Shown: one piece after another, positions 22,124 to 29,816 of the stretch
Layout: each line of letters begins with the position of its first letter
Numbering within the stretch: position 1 is the stretch's first letter
Program-made: the position numbers and the translations under genes
Origin: Oceaniglobus ichthyenteri
Lineage (GTDB): Bacteria > Pseudomonadota > Alphaproteobacteria > Rhodobacterales > Rhodobacteraceae
Direction: 5' to 3'
NCBI RefSeq assembly: GCF_003057885.1
Contig: NZ_QAGK01000001.1
Coordinates: 62,001 to 126,000 of the forward strand
Length of the DNA stretch: 64,000 nt
Notes under the pieces: generated by a model
Told to the model about the DNA's origin: nothing
The model's input: only the letters and a program-made list of their open reading frames with translations
The model's database searches: none

Positions 22124-24580
22124 ATGGCTGTTCTTTTTCGCTGGCTTTTGCGTATATTTCTGGGGCTGGCTGCTGTGCTTTTGCTTGCGGCCTTTGTCAC
22201 CTATTCTTTCGCATCCCGTTCAATACCGGATTACACCGCCGACTTTCGCGCGCCGGCCCTGTCGGCGCCGGTGGAGATTGTGCGTGACAACGCCAATGTG
22301 CCCCATGTTTTCGCCAGCCAGGATGCCGATGTCTATTTCGGGCTGGGGTTTGCCCATGCGCAGGATCGGTTGTGGCAAATGACCATGCTGCGCCGCACCG
22401 CCCAGGGGCGATTGTCCGAAGTGTTCGGCGAACGCACGGTGCGCATCGACGATCTGATGCGCCGAATCGATCTTTATAATCGCGCGCGCCAATCGGTCGA
22501 GGCGCAAAGCGGCAGCACCAAGATCGCGCTGCGGGCTTATTCGGCCGGTGTGAATGCGTGGTTGGAACAGGTGAATGACGGTGCGCGAGGCCGCGGCGCG
22601 CCCGAGTTTTTCATGTTCGCGCCACAGATCGCCCCGTGGCAACCCGCCGACAGTTTGGCGATCATCAAATTGCTGGCGGTGCAATTATCGGGCCATCTGG
22701 ATAATGAGGTTCTGCGCGCACGCACGTCCCTGATGCTGCCCGATGCGCGGGTGCGCGATATTCTGCCCGACTTTCCCGGCGCCGCTGTGGCGGCCTTGCC
22801 AGAATACGCCAGCCTGTTTCCCGGTGTTCCGACCTTTGCCGCGTCCGATCCCACACCGCGCGATCCGTTGTCGCCGTTCAATGACCGCGCCTTTGCCGGG
22901 GCATCCAATATCTGGGCGGCCGCGCCTGCGCGCTCGGCCTCTGGGGGCACATTGCTGGCCAATGATCCGCATCTCAATTTCACCGCGCCCACGATCTGGT
23001 ATCTGGCGCGGCTGGATCTGACCACCGGCGGCGTGATTGGCGCGACCATACCGGGGGTGCCGGCGGTTCTGATTGGGCGATCGGCGAAAATCGGCTGGGG
23101 CATAACCTCGGCTTATGTGGATGATCAAGATGTCTATATCGAAAAACTGAACCCCGATAACCGCGAAGAGGTGCTGACGCCCGATGGCTATAAACCGCTG
23201 GAAACGCGCACATCGATCATTCAGATCAAGGATGCCGATCCCGTCACCCTGACCCTGCGCTGGAGCGATAATGGCCCGATCCTGCCCGCGCATCATTACG
23301 ATCTGGGCACAATCACACCGCCCGGCCACGTGGCTGCCCTGGCCTGGACGGCACTGTCATCGGCCGATACCTCGATGACTGCCGCGCTGAACCTGATGGC
23401 GGCGCAAAACGTCAAACAGGCGCTGGCCGCAGGCGAGGATTTCATTGCCCCGGCGCAGAACCTTACCGTTGTCGACAGCACCGATATTGCGATGAAAGTA
23501 ATCGGCGCTCTGCCCGCGCGCGACGAAGATCACCAAAGCCAGGGCCGGATGCCCAGCCCCGGTTGGCTGCCTGAGAATCGCTGGAACGGTCGCCTGCCCT
23601 ATACGGCCAACCCCGAATTCATATCGCCCAGCGGCGGAATCCTCGGCAATACCAACAACAAAACCGTTGATCGCCCGTTTCCCATGCATGTGTCCTGGGA
23701 TTGGGGCGATACCGAACGTGTGCAGCGCTGGCAGCGTCTGATGCAATCACGCGAAGTGCACACGCGCGAAAGCTTTATCGAGGCGCAGTTGGACACAGTC
23801 AGCCCGACGGCGCGCGCGTTGCTGCCCCTTGTGGCCGCCGATCTGTGGTTTACCGGTGATCCAGCACCCGATGGCACGCCCGAACGGTTGCGACAGCGCG
23901 CGCTGGATCTGTTGGCCAACTGGAACGGCGAGATGAGTGAACATCTGCCCGAGCCGTTGATTTACGCCGCCTGGATGCGCGCCTTGCAGGATCGGTTGAT
24001 CCGCGATGAATTGGGCCCGCTGGCGCAAGAGTTCAGCCATATTTCGCCGGTATTCATCGAACGGGTGTTTCGCAATACTGGTGGGGCGGCGGTGTGGTGT
24101 GATGTATTGCAATCGGCACCGGTTGAAACCTGTCAGGATGTGGCACGGCAATCCCTGGATGCGGCGTTGATCTGGATTTCCGAACGCTATGGCACCGCGC
24201 TGGAATCCCTGCGCTGGGGCGATGCCCATGAGGCGACCCATGATCACCCTGTGTTGGGCGGCACGCCGATTTTGCGTTGGTTCACCAACATCCGCCAATC
24301 CACCAGCGGCGGTGACAACACCCTGCGCCGGGGCCGCACCAGCGGGGTTGAACCCGACCCGTTTCAAAACGTCCATGGCGCGGGCTATCGCGGGGTGTAT
24401 GATTTTGCCGATCCCGACAGTTCGGTGTTCATCATTTCAACCGGGCAATCTGGCCACCCCCTGTCGCGCCATTATGACGATCTGGGCGAACGGTGGCGGC
24501 GGGGCGAATATATCCCGATGTCGCTTGACCCCGAACTGGCCCGCGCCGCGGCTGTCGGGATCACGACGTTGCGGCCATGA
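22124..24580 (+). CDS. Penicillin acylase family protein (Ntn-hydrolase)
   Basis: An 818-residue precursor with an N-terminal membrane or signal segment (residues 7-30). The A-chain part has FGLGFAHAQDRLWQM. The autocleavage site is the AGA-SNIW junction, making Ser261 the new N-terminal nucleophile of the B chain, followed by LLANDPHLNF. Relatives cleave penicillins, N-acyl homoserine lactones or other amides after export. The family call is secure. An AHL acylase role is only a possibility; no luxI/luxR pair is present here. The stop is 6 bases from the stop of the convergent HerA-like gene. Confidence 0.88.
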   Translation: MAVLFRWLLRIFLGLAAVLLLAAFVTYSFASRSIPDYTADFRAPALSAPVEIVRDNANVPHVFASQDADVYFGLGFAHAQDRLWQMTMLRRTAQGRLSEVFGERTVRIDDLMRRIDLYNRARQSVEAQSGSTKIALRAYSAGVNAWLEQVNDGARGRGAPEFFMFAPQIAPWQPADSLAIIKLLAVQLSGHLDNEVLRARTSLMLPDARVRDILPDFPGAAVAALPEYASLFPGVPTFAASDPTPRDPLSPFNDRAFAGASNIWAAAPARSASGGTLLANDPHLNFTAPTIWYLARLDLTTGGVIGATIPGVPAVLIGRSAKIGWGITSAYVDDQDVYIEKLNPDNREEVLTPDGYKPLETRTSIIQIKDADPVTLTLRWSDNGPILPAHHYDLGTITPPGHVAALAWTALSSADTSMTAALNLMAAQNVKQALAAGEDFIAPAQNLTVVDSTDIAMKVIGALPARDEDHQSQGRMPSPGWLPENRWNGRLPYTANPEFISPSGGILGNTNNKTVDRPFPMHVSWDWGDTERVQRWQRLMQSREVHTRESFIEAQLDTVSPTARALLPLVAADLWFTGDPAPDGTPERLRQRALDLLANWNGEMSEHLPEPLIYAAWMRALQDRLIRDELGPLAQEFSHISPVFIERVFRNTGGAAVWCDVLQSAPVETCQDVARQSLDAALIWISERYGTALESLRWGDAHEATHDHPVLGGTPILRWFTNIRQSTSGGDNTLRRGRTSGVEPDPFQNVHGAGYRGVYDFADPDSSVFIISTGQSGHPLSRHYDDLGERWRRGEYIPMSLDPELARAAAVGITTLRP

Positions 24581-24586
24581 TCCGCG

Positions 24587-26101
24587 TTACCGCCCCTTGA
24601 ACAGGGTGCCGAAGATTCCGCGCACGATGCGCCGCCCGGTGGTGCCTTTCAGCTCTTTCACCACCATTTTTGCCATTGCCTCGCCAAAGCCATCTTTGGC
24701 CTTTGGCGCGCGTCTGGTGGTGGTTCCGGGAGAATAGCGGCGGCCAGCGTTAAATTCGCGGTCTTGCTTTGCTTCGGTTTGCTGTGCCTCTTGCGCGGCT
24801 TTGGCGGCGCGGCGGGCAAGGATTTCGAACGCACTGTCGCGATCAACCTCGGCTTCGTATTTGCCTTTCAGCGGCGATGCGGCGATCACCTCGGCGCGCT
24901 GCATATCGGTGATCGGGCCAAGCTGTGAGGACGGCGGGCGGATCAGCGTGCGTTCCACCACGCCCGGCACGCCCTTGCGTTCCAACAGTGATGTCACTGC
25001 CTCGCCCACGCCGACCTCGCGGATTGCCTGTTCGGTGGAAAAGCGCGGATTATCGCGATAGGTTTGCGCCGCTTTGCGCAAATCGGTCTGATCGCGGGCG
25101 GTAAAGGCGCGCAGGGCGTGCTGCACCCGGTTGCCCAACTGGCCCAGAATATCCTCGGGCACATCAGCGGGGTTCTGGGTGACGAAATACACCCCCACAC
25201 CTTTGGACCGGATCAGGCGGGCCACCTGTTCCACCTTGTCGATCAAGGCCTTGGGGGCATCATCAAACAACAGATGCGCCTCGTCGAAAAAGAACACCAG
25301 TTTCGGTTTGTCCGGATCGCCCACCTCGGGCAGTTCTTCGAACAATTCGCTCAGCAGCCACAACAAAAACGTCGCATACAGCCGGGGCGATGACATCAGC
25401 GTGTCAGCGGCCAGAATGTTGATCCGGCCCCGCCCCTGATCATCCAGCATCATCACATCGGCCAGATCCAGCGCCGGTTCACCGAAAAATTGCCCACCGC
25501 CCTGATTCTCCAGCACCAGCAGGCGCCGCTGAATCGCGCCAATCGATGCGGTAGACACATTGCCATAGCGCAGCGAAAGATCCTTGGCGTTTTGCCCGGC
25601 CCAAACCAGCAACGCTTGCAGATCTTTCAGATCCAGCAGCGCCATGCCATCTTCATCCGCGACCCGGAAACAGATGTTGATGATGCCCTCTTGCGCCTCG
25701 GTCAGATCCAACAGGCGCGAAATCAAAAGCGGGCCCATTTCGGCGATGGTGGTGCGCACCGGGTGCCCGGCCTTGCCGAAAAGATCCCAGAATGTGACCG
25801 GAAATGCATCATAGGTATAATCGCTGAACCCGATGGTCGCGGCGCGTTTACTGAAGGCGTCGTGCAATTTGAAATCGACCGACCCGGATCTGGCCAGACC
25901 TGACAGATCACCTTTGACGTCTGACAGGAAAACCGGCACGCCGGCGGCGGAAAACCCCTCGGCGAGGATCTGCAATGTCACGGTTTTGCCGGTGCCCGTG
26001 GCCCCCGCGATCAACCCGTGCCGATTGGCGTATTGCAGCAACAGGCCCTGTGCCACGCCATGGTCGGGGCCGCCGCCGCCCACGAATATCCGATCTGTCA
26101 C
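24587..26101 (-). CDS. HerA-like / DUF853 family ATPase
   Basis: A 504-residue P-loop ATPase of the DUF853 (YjgR-like) group, relatives of HerA/FtsK motor proteins. Walker A is GATGTGKT (residues 33-40), Walker B is in LVFFFDEAHLLFDD, and VTQNPADVPEDILGQLGNRVQHALRAFT is the family's sensor region. The C-terminus is basic. I start at GTG 26101, which has AAGGA eight bases upstream; an in-frame ATG at 26140 lacks such a site. Cellular role is unknown; in other bacteria the gene is widespread and not tied to DNA-end resection partners. Confidence 0.85.
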   Translation of the reverse strand: MTDRIFVGGGGPDHGVAQGLLLQYANRHGLIAGATGTGKTVTLQILAEGFSAAGVPVFLSDVKGDLSGLARSGSVDFKLHDAFSKRAATIGFSDYTYDAFPVTFWDLFGKAGHPVRTTIAEMGPLLISRLLDLTEAQEGIINICFRVADEDGMALLDLKDLQALLVWAGQNAKDLSLRYGNVSTASIGAIQRRLLVLENQGGGQFFGEPALDLADVMMLDDQGRGRINILAADTLMSSPRLYATFLLWLLSELFEELPEVGDPDKPKLVFFFDEAHLLFDDAPKALIDKVEQVARLIRSKGVGVYFVTQNPADVPEDILGQLGNRVQHALRAFTARDQTDLRKAAQTYRDNPRFSTEQAIREVGVGEAVTSLLERKGVPGVVERTLIRPPSSQLGPITDMQRAEVIAASPLKGKYEAEVDRDSAFEILARRAAKAAQEAQQTEAKQDREFNAGRRYSPGTTTRRAPKAKDGFGEAMAKMVVKELKGTTGRRIVRGIFGTLFKGR

Positions 26102-26159
26102 CGCTCTATCCTTTTCACCTGAATTGGCATCAAAATACAAAATTAACCAATCTGTGCCA

Positions 26160-26251
26160 GAGTGGATATGTCATCGCCCTGCCCGGTGCAGGATTTGGAT
26201 GACACTCCTCCCTGACGAACTGGCCGCGCCCCATGGGGTGCGGTCTTTTTC
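26160..26251 (+). ncRNA. Candidate small RNA with exposed CUCCUCCC motif
   Basis: This non-coding stretch folds like a compact sRNA. It has a 5' hairpin (GTCATC...GATGAC enclosing CCTGC/GCAGG, 26170-26203), then about 20 unpaired bases containing CTCCTCCC (26205-26212, able to pair with Shine-Dalgarno sequences). A GC-rich 8-bp stem with loop CATG (26224-26243) and TCTTTTT follow. No protein gene on this strand ends nearby, so the terminator needs another transcript to serve. CCUCCUCCC-type sRNAs are known from Rhodobacter and rhizobia; homology is not shown here. No convincing promoter was found. Confidence 0.5.
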
Positions 26252-26290
26252 GATGATCAGTTTTTGGAATGAAGGATGCAAAATTTTCTA

Positions 26291-26319
26291 TTGACGGTTT
26301 GTCGCAGGTTTCATAAGTT
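26291..26319 (+). promoter_or_regulatory. Candidate sigma-70 promoter
   Basis: TTGACG at 26291-26296, a 17-base spacer and TAAGTT at 26314-26319. It lies 45 bases before a strong intrinsic terminator, so it would give a transcript of about 70 bases, or the leader of the downstream ialB-family gene. Confidence 0.4.
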
Positions 26320-26324
26320 TTGCG

Positions 26325-26393
26325 CAATACATAAGTCGGTCAGTCCGGCAGGGAGAATACCTTAAAAGGGCCTGTGTTTGCAGGCCCTTTTTT
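26325..26393 (+). ncRNA. Candidate second small RNA or terminated leader
   Basis: Downstream of the candidate promoter lies a short non-coding segment with a purine-rich block (GGCAGGGAGAATACC). It ends in a textbook terminator: GGGCCTG, 6-base loop, CAGGCCC, then six T. The terminator is 127 bases before the ialB-family start, so the segment may be an independent sRNA or an attenuator leader for that gene. The sequence does not encode a plausible leader peptide. Function unknown. Confidence 0.4.
26364..26393 (+). terminator. Strong intrinsic terminator
   Basis: AAAA precedes a perfect 7-bp stem GGGCCTG / CAGGCCC (loop TGTTTG) that runs straight into TTTTTT. With the flanking A and T runs the stem can extend and work on both strands. 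Confidence 0.85.
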
Positions 26394-26519
26394 GCTGCAC
26401 AAGCCTGTGAAATGACCGATCCGGCGGCAAGGTTTCGCGAAAGGCGGAAATGTCACCTGACAGCGGCGGCGCGGCGTGGTAAGTGGCGCCTAATCTACGA
26501 AGTGAGCGATGGGAACACT

Positions 26520-27137
26520 ATGTCTGATCTATTGAAAACACTCGGAATCATGGCTCTTGTGGCCTGGGCGCCAATGGCGTTGGCCCAAACCGCAGATGCC
26601 CCTGCCCAAACGCCGCCATCCGCCGATGGCAACACGGCCGATGGTCTGGCCCTGGGACAGGAAGTCGGCGACGACGGCGGAATCGGATCAACCTATATCG
26701 AAAAGGTTGAGGGCGATTGGGAAATCCGCTGTGTGCGCACCGAAGATGGCAATGATCCGTGCCAGTTGTATCAGCTTTTGGCCGATGAACAGGGCAATTC
26801 GGTGGCTGAAATCAGCATGTTTGGCCTGCCCGAAGGCAGCCAGGCCGCAGCCGGTGCAACCGTGATCACGCCGCTGGAAACCCTGCTGACCGCGCAAATG
26901 ACCCTGGCCGTGGATAACGGCAAGGCGAAACGCTATCCCTATACATTCTGTGCCGCGACCGGGTGTTTCGCGCGCATCGGGTTCACCAACGCCGACATCG
27001 CCGCGTTCCGCGCCGGTGCCAAGGCAACCCTGACAATCGTACCCGCAGCGGCCCCCGATGAAACGGTCGCCTTGGCGGTTTCGCTGAACGGGTTCACCGC
27101 CGGATTTCAGGCCGTGAACGAGAAAAACGGCAACTAA
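26520..27137 (+). CDS. Invasion-associated locus B (IalB) family protein
   Basis: A 205-residue exported protein. The signal peptide is MSDLLKTLGIMALVAWAPMA ending ALA-QT. The mature part has a Gln/Pro/Ala-rich linker then the IalB fold: GDWEIRCVRTEDGNDPCQLYQ, a middle beta region, and the cysteine pair FCAATGCFARIGF. IalB was named from Bartonella, but free-living alphaproteobacteria carry many copies of unknown role. I start at ATG 26520; an in-frame upstream extension to 26412 has no signal-peptide logic. Confidence 0.82.
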   Translation: MSDLLKTLGIMALVAWAPMALAQTADAPAQTPPSADGNTADGLALGQEVGDDGGIGSTYIEKVEGDWEIRCVRTEDGNDPCQLYQLLADEQGNSVAEISMFGLPEGSQAAAGATVITPLETLLTAQMTLAVDNGKAKRYPYTFCAATGCFARIGFTNADIAAFRAGAKATLTIVPAAAPDETVALAVSLNGFTAGFQAVNEKNGN

Positions 27138-27160
27138 CCCCTGTATCAAAAGCAATAGAG

Positions 27161-27190
27161 CGCCGCGCCGATGGGTGCGGCGTTTTGCGT
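27161..27190 (+). terminator. Terminator between convergent ialB-family and ketosynthase genes
   Basis: CGCCGC / GCGGCG stem with a 10-base loop, followed by TTTTGCGTTTT on the plus strand; the minus strand also has a T-rich tail. It likely serves both converging genes. Confidence 0.6.
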
Positions 27191-27191
27191 T

Positions 27192-28400
27192 TTACACCCG
27201 CTTCAACGCCAATACCGCGTTCAGCCCGCCAAAGGCAAACGCATTCGACAGCACAACGTCAACCTGTGCGGCGCGCGCCAAGTTCGGCACCACGTCAAGC
27301 GGGCAATCGGGATCGGGCGCTTCATGGCCGATGGTCGGTGCAATCACCCCGTCACGCAGCGCCATGAGACATGCCAAAAGCTCAACCGCGCCGGTGCCGC
27401 CAATCACGTGTCCATGCATGGATTTGGTCGAAGAAATCATCAGACGGTCGGTGTGGGGGCCGAATACCTCGGCCACGGCGGCGCATTCGGTTTTGTCATT
27501 GGCCAGGGTGCCGGTGCCATGGGCGTTGATATACCCCACCTGCCCCGGATCGATCCGCGCATCGCGCAGTGCCCCGGCCATGGCCCGCGCCGCGCCCTGT
27601 TTGCTGGGCATCACGATATCTGACGCGTCCGATGTCATGGCAAAACCTGCGACCTCGGCCAAAATCTCGGCACCGCGGGCGCGGGCGTGCCCGTATTCCT
27701 CGAACACGAAGATGCCCGCACCTTCGCCCTGTACCATTCCGGTCCGGCCCAATGAAAACGGGCGGCAGGCATCCCTGCTCATCACGCGCAGCCCTTCCCA
27801 GGCTTTGACGCCCCCAAAGCACAGCATCGAATCCGACCCGCCGGTAACCATAACCGGGGCCAGCCCACCGCGCACCATGTTGAATGCCTGTCCCATGGCG
27901 TGATTTGACGAGGCACAGGCGGTTGAAACGGTGAATGTCGGGCCTTGCAGGTTGTATTGCATCGAAATATGCGACGCGGCGGCGCTGTTCATCAGCTTTG
28001 GCACCACAAAGGGATGCACACGGTTTTTGCCCTCTTGATAGACGGCGCGATAATTTTCTTCGCTGGTTTGCATTCCGCCGCCTGCGGTGCCCAATATGAC
28101 ACCGCTGCGTTCGGCCAGTTCGCCATCAAATTTCAGCCCGGCCTGCGCCACTGCCTGTTGCGCGGCGATCAGCGCGAATTGCGTAAACCGGTCATACAGC
28201 GAAAGCTGTTGGCGGGTGAACGCCGCCTCTGGCGCATAATCCTTGACCATTGCGCCAATGCGGATCGACAACCGATCAACATCGCGTATGTCAAGCGGGC
28301 CAATGCCACAGCGCCCCTCGCGCAGCGCGGCAAGGGTTTGCGGCACCGTATGACCCAAGGCATTGATCGTGCCCGCCCCGGTGATGACAACCCGTTTCAT
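27192..28400 (-). CDS. Beta-ketoacyl-ACP synthase (FabF/KAS II-like)
   Basis: A 402-residue condensing enzyme that extends an acyl chain on acyl carrier protein. The catalytic triad is Cys162 (STACASSNHAMG), His294 (NAHGTGT) and His331 (STKSMHGH). It begins immediately at the end of the acyl carrier protein gene (4-base overlap). Because it is paired with its own carrier protein and an LpxD homologue and not with fabD/fabG, it probably makes a specialised acyl chain for the envelope and not bulk fatty acids; this is inference. Confidence 0.88.
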   Translation of the reverse strand: MKRVVITGAGTINALGHTVPQTLAALREGRCGIGPLDIRDVDRLSIRIGAMVKDYAPEAAFTRQQLSLYDRFTQFALIAAQQAVAQAGLKFDGELAERSGVILGTAGGGMQTSEENYRAVYQEGKNRVHPFVVPKLMNSAAASHISMQYNLQGPTFTVSTACASSNHAMGQAFNMVRGGLAPVMVTGGSDSMLCFGGVKAWEGLRVMSRDACRPFSLGRTGMVQGEGAGIFVFEEYGHARARGAEILAEVAGFAMTSDASDIVMPSKQGAARAMAGALRDARIDPGQVGYINAHGTGTLANDKTECAAVAEVFGPHTDRLMISSTKSMHGHVIGGTGAVELLACLMALRDGVIAPTIGHEAPDPDCPLDVVPNLARAAQVDVVLSNAFAFGGLNAVLALKRV

Positions 28401-28660
28401 TCCAGTCGCTGATCCGCAACCAGGGTTTGCACAGCCGTAATGATGGCGCGCACCGATGATATGTCAAACCCGCTTTGCGCGGGATCATTGGCGTTGAACG
28501 GCACCTGAATATCAAAGGTTTCTTCGATGGCAAAAATACACTCGACCAGGCCCAGACTGTCGATGCCCAGATCCTGCAAGGTTTGATCGGGCGACACGTC
28601 TGATGGTTCAACCATCGCCTGTTCGGCAATAATGTAGATCACGGTCTGTGCGATTGACAC
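28397..28660 (-). CDS. Specialised acyl carrier protein
   Basis: An 87-residue acidic helical carrier protein. The phosphopantetheine attachment serine is Ser35 in LGIDSLGLVE. The following FAIEETFDIQVPF resembles AcpXL-type carriers that deliver very long or hydroxylated acyl chains to lipid A, more than housekeeping AcpP. It overlaps the ketosynthase start by 4 bases and lies 39 bases after the lpxD homologue, so all three are expected on one transcript. Confidence 0.85.
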   Translation of the reverse strand: MSIAQTVIYIIAEQAMVEPSDVSPDQTLQDLGIDSLGLVECIFAIEETFDIQVPFNANDPAQSGFDISSVRAIITAVQTLVADQRLE

Positions 28661-28699
28661 GGCTCTGCCCCCTCAAGACGTTGTTTCACCATGGGGCAT

Positions 28700-29788
28700 C
28701 TAGTCATTCTGATCCGGGTTTGAAACCGCTTTTTCACCCACCAATCGGCGCAACATCCGGGGAAGTCGCCGCGCGGCTTTGTACATTTCCACATGTTGAT
28801 CCATCCGCACCGCAGGAAAGCCCATCATCACCCGGCCCGCGGGCACATTTGACAGGATCTTTGTTCCGCCCGTTGAAATCACGTCATTGCCAATCGACAG
28901 ATTGTCGGCCACACCGCTTTGCCCGCCAAATACACACCGATCGCCGACCGTGGTTGACCCGGCAATTCCGGTCAGCGCCGCCAAAAGGCAATCGCGCCCC
29001 ATCACCACATTATGGGCCAGATGGCACAAATTGTCGATCTTGCATCCGTTGCCAACCACCGTATCGCGGATCGTACCCCGATCAATACAGGCGTTTGCGC
29101 CCAGTTCCACGTCATCGCCAATGCGCACCGATCCAAGCGAATGAATACGCGTCCAGCTTTGTTCAAGGATCTCACCCTGATCGCCCAGACTACTGCGCGC
29201 CCGTTCCACGCCCGAGGTTTGCGGCGTGACAAATGATAATCCATCGGCCCCGATCACAGCACCCGGTTGGGCGATGAACCGATCCCCGATGACGATCCGT
29301 TCGCCAATCCGCACGCCCGCCAGAATCATCGCATCGGCACCGATCCTGGTGCCGTCGCCAATGCTGGTGTGGCTGGCAATGCGGGCGTTTGCGCCGATTT
29401 CAACGTCTTTGCCGATCATTACAAACGGCGCAATCGCCGCCCCCGCACCGATACGTGCCGATGGATCAACCACCGCCGTGGGATGGATTCCGGCATCAAT
29501 GCGCGGTCCGGGATCCAGCAGCCGTGTCAGATGCGCCATGGCATAACGGGGGCGCGGCACCACCAATGCGGCCTCAAGCCCCAGTGCCTGCCAATCGGCG
29601 CCTTCCCACAGGATCGCGGCACGCGCGTCGCCCTTGGCCAGACCTTCAGCATATTTCGGCTGCATCGCCAAAGCAATGTCGCCCGGCCCCGCCATCGCCG
29701 GTTCGGCCGCACCCGAGATTAAAATATCAACGGCGCCAAAGGTTTGAGCCCCAAGCGCCGTCGCAATCTGTTTCACTGTATAGGTCAT
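28700..29788 (-). CDS. lpxD: UDP-3-O-acylglucosamine N-acyltransferase LpxD
   Basis: A 362-residue left-handed beta-helix acyltransferase. The N-terminal LpxD domain (about 1-90) recognises the uridine part. Hexapeptide repeats run from about 105 to 325 (IGAGAAIAPFVMIGKDVEIG and similar), with the catalytic-type histidine in LAHNVVMG and GIAGSTTVGDRCVFGG. It transfers an acyl chain from ACP to the amino group of a glucosamine lipid-A precursor. Here it is not beside lpxA/fabZ but beside a dedicated ACP and ketosynthase, so it could be a second LpxD with its own acyl donor. Confidence 0.9.
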   Translation of the reverse strand: MTYTVKQIATALGAQTFGAVDILISGAAEPAMAGPGDIALAMQPKYAEGLAKGDARAAILWEGADWQALGLEAALVVPRPRYAMAHLTRLLDPGPRIDAGIHPTAVVDPSARIGAGAAIAPFVMIGKDVEIGANARIASHTSIGDGTRIGADAMILAGVRIGERIVIGDRFIAQPGAVIGADGLSFVTPQTSGVERARSSLGDQGEILEQSWTRIHSLGSVRIGDDVELGANACIDRGTIRDTVVGNGCKIDNLCHLAHNVVMGRDCLLAALTGIAGSTTVGDRCVFGGQSGVADNLSIGNDVISTGGTKILSNVPAGRVMMGFPAVRMDQHVEMYKAARRLPRMLRRLVGEKAVSNPDQND

Positions 29789-29816
29789 GCCGCCCCCTGT
29801 CTGTCAGGGGACAGTG

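Noticed and set aside
26325-26375. Resemblance of GGTCAGTCCGGCAGGGAG to the SRP RNA apical loop
   Set aside because: Only a short stretch is similar, the long paired arm of 4.5S RNA cannot be formed and an intrinsic terminator follows too soon.
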